A stretch of DNA of 64,000 bases. Source: Cellulomonas pakistanensis. Its GTDB lineage: Bacteria; Actinomycetota; Actinomycetes; Actinomycetales; Cellulomonadaceae. Where the stretch lies: positions 1 to 64,000 of the forward strand of contig NZ_BONO01000022.1 of NCBI RefSeq assembly GCF_016862755.1. Reading direction: 5' to 3'. How positions within the stretch are numbered: the first letter of the stretch is position 1; each line of letters starts with the position of its first letter. Positions 62,922 to 64,000 of this stretch are shown here, piece by piece. The position numbers and the translations under genes are program-made. The notes beneath the pieces are model-generated. The model had not been told where the DNA came from, searched no databases, and saw only the letters and a list, made by a program, of their open reading frames with translations.

Positions 62922-63932
62922 GTGACCGACCGCGCCCCCGACCTGCCCGACGCCGCCGGACCCGTCGTGGCCGACCTGACGGAGGACGGGCTGCTCGCCC
63001 GGATCTTCCCGCACCTGCCCGCCGGCGACCGCACCCTCCTCGGGCCCGGGGACGACGCCGCGGTCCTGGCGGCGCCGGACGGGCGGTACGTGGTGTCGAC
63101 CGACGTGCTCGTCGAGGGGCGGCACTTCCGGCGCGACTGGTCCACCGGCGAGGACGTCGGGTGGCGCGCCGCGATGCAGAACCTGGCGGACGTCGCCGCG
63201 ATGGGCGCGCGGCCGACCGCGATCGTGGTCTCGCTCGTCGTCCCAGGCGACCTGCCGGTGGCGTGGGTCGAGGGCCTCGCGCGCGGCCTCGGCGGGGCGT
63301 GCCGGACCGTCGGCGCGGGCGTGGTCGGGGGCGACCTGTCCGGCGGCGACGCCGTGGTCGTGGCGGTCACCGTGCACGGCGACCTCGGCGGGGTCGACCC
63401 GGTGCTGCGGTCCGGCGCGCGCCCGGGGGACGTCGTCGCGCTCGCGGGGACCGTGGGCCGGTCGGCGGCGGGCCTGGCGATGCTCGACGCCGGGCGCGCG
63501 GACGCCGACCCGGCCGTCGTGGCCGTGCACCGGCGGCCGCAGCCCCCGCTCGCCTCGGGGCCCGCCGCCGCGGCGGCCGGGGCTACGGCGATGATGGACG
63601 TGTCGGACGGCCTGCTGCGGGACGGCGAGCGGCTCGCGACCGCCAGCGGCGTCGTGCTCGACCTCGGGGCGCCGGCGCAGGTGCTCGCGGACGACCTCGC
63701 GGCGCTGGCCGCCGCCGCGGACGCCGTCGGCGGCGACGGCGTGGCGTGGGCGCTCGGCGGCGGCGAGGACCACGGCCTCCTCGCGACCTTCCCCGCGGGG
63801 GCGGCGCTGCCGGCCGGGTTCCGGCGGATCGGCGCGGTGCGCGAGGCGGACGCCGGCGCGGGCGCGGGCAGCGTGCTGGTGGACGGCGCGCGGCCGACGA
63901 CGACCACCGGGTGGGAGCACTTCGGGCGGTAG
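62922..63932 (+). CDS. thiL: Thiamine-monophosphate kinase
   Basis: Phosphorylates thiamine monophosphate to TPP. The 336-residue protein shows the PurM-like N-domain: LGPGDDAAVLAAPDGRYVVSTDVLVEGRHFRRDW, NLADVAAMGARPTAIVVSLVVPGDLP and VGGDLSGGDAVVVAVTVHG, with MMDVSDGLLRDGERLATASGV later. GTG 62922 lies 7 nt after TACCGT (62909-62914). Together with the TPP riboswitch importer at 24.4 kb it is the second thiamine locus in the window, but no riboswitch precedes it. Confidence 0.95.
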   Translation: MTDRAPDLPDAAGPVVADLTEDGLLARIFPHLPAGDRTLLGPGDDAAVLAAPDGRYVVSTDVLVEGRHFRRDWSTGEDVGWRAAMQNLADVAAMGARPTAIVVSLVVPGDLPVAWVEGLARGLGGACRTVGAGVVGGDLSGGDAVVVAVTVHGDLGGVDPVLRSGARPGDVVALAGTVGRSAAGLAMLDAGRADADPAVVAVHRRPQPPLASGPAAAAAGATAMMDVSDGLLRDGERLATASGVVLDLGAPAQVLADDLAALAAAADAVGGDGVAWALGGGEDHGLLATFPAGAALPAGFRRIGAVREADAGAGAGSVLVDGARPTTTTGWEHFGR

Positions 63933-63942
63933 GCGTCCGCCG

Positions 63943-63970
63943 GGGCGGGCGACGGGCGCGGAGCCCGCCC
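63943..63970. terminator. Hairpin after thiL
   Basis: GGGCGGGC (63943-63950) pairs with GCCCGCCC (63963-63970) across a 12-nt loop. It lies between thiL and the apparent end of a convergent gene. Confidence 0.5.
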
Positions 63971-63971
63971 G

Positions 63972-64000
63972 TCAGTGCGGGCGGTAGGCGTCGCGGCGGT
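63972..64000 (-). CDS. Possible 3' end of a convergent gene (window edge)
   Basis: Read on the minus strand, the last bases give the in-frame end RRDAYRPH followed by TGA, right after a shared hairpin, as expected for a gene convergent with thiL. Only eight codons are visible, so neither the reality of the gene nor its product can be judged. Confidence 0.3.

Overview
The window comes from a very GC-rich actinobacterial chromosome. Gene content (BCAA cluster, NdgR-type IclR next to leuCD, DasR-like GlcNAc PTS regulation, ANTAR proteins, DUF3516 helicase, GTGA/ATGA-coupled operons) suggests Micrococcales, most likely Cellulomonas or a close relative. The taxon is inferred from gene content and codon bias; no marker gene was compared. 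It looks like ordinary core chromosome: I see no insertion sequence, prophage, CRISPR array or rRNA operon. The interest lies in the regulatory layer.

Layout. 1-13 kb: 3' part of ilvD, a drug-type ABC exporter pair, a GH13 alpha-glucosidase, a lipoprotein, then ilvBNC behind a leader-peptide attenuator, an ASCH protein, leuB and ilvE. 12.8-16.7 kb: cimA (citramalate synthase) behind a second leader-peptide attenuator, a secreted PknH-sensor-like protein and a hydroxyisobutyrate-dehydrogenase-like enzyme. 16.7-19.3 kb: an Erm-type 23S rRNA methyltransferase behind a third, differently built leader, a lipoate ligase-like protein and YccF. 19.3-24.4 kb: yggS with two DUF202 proteins; a WYL regulator divergent from an ABC exporter; YbaK deacylase. 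24.4-28.5 kb: TPP riboswitch plus an ECF importer of YkoFEDC type. 28.5-32.5 kb: VIT/CCC1-type metal transporter, DUF3516 helicase, RNase HI. 32.5-36.5 kb: HPr, PTS EIIC, a DasR-like GntR regulator, two EIIB and one EIIA. 36.5-44 kb: PNPOx-like oxidase, acyltransferase-like membrane protein, methyltransferase, FAH-family hydrolase, AGCS symporter, gltX, HAD phosphatase. 44-49 kb: tRNA-Gln and tRNA-Glu, NdgR-like IclR regulator divergent from leuCD, murA. 49-55 kb: sugar ABC importer, GH43 lipoprotein and LacI regulator. 55-64 kb: a three-gene ANTAR operon with an unrecorded 55-aa acidic protein, plsC, gpsA, a PLP trans-sulfuration enzyme, ddl, DUF3515 and thiL.

How it fits together. Isoleucine, valine and leucine synthesis is nearly complete here (ilvD, ilvBNC, cimA, leuB, leuCD, ilvE) and is controlled at several levels: Leu/Val and Ile/Val leader-peptide attenuators and a predicted NdgR operator. 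GlcNAc uptake appears to be one dre-controlled regulon. Thiamine-precursor uptake is TPP-riboswitch controlled, and a VIT-type transporter has tandem iron-box-like sites upstream of its promoter.

About 25 genes, including all three leader peptides, have a TANNNT-like -10 element 6-8 nt upstream of the start codon. This predicts widespread leaderless mRNAs, and I used it to choose several start codons. Intergenic regions repeatedly hold long nested inverted repeats, one of which occurs in two near-identical copies 19 kb apart.
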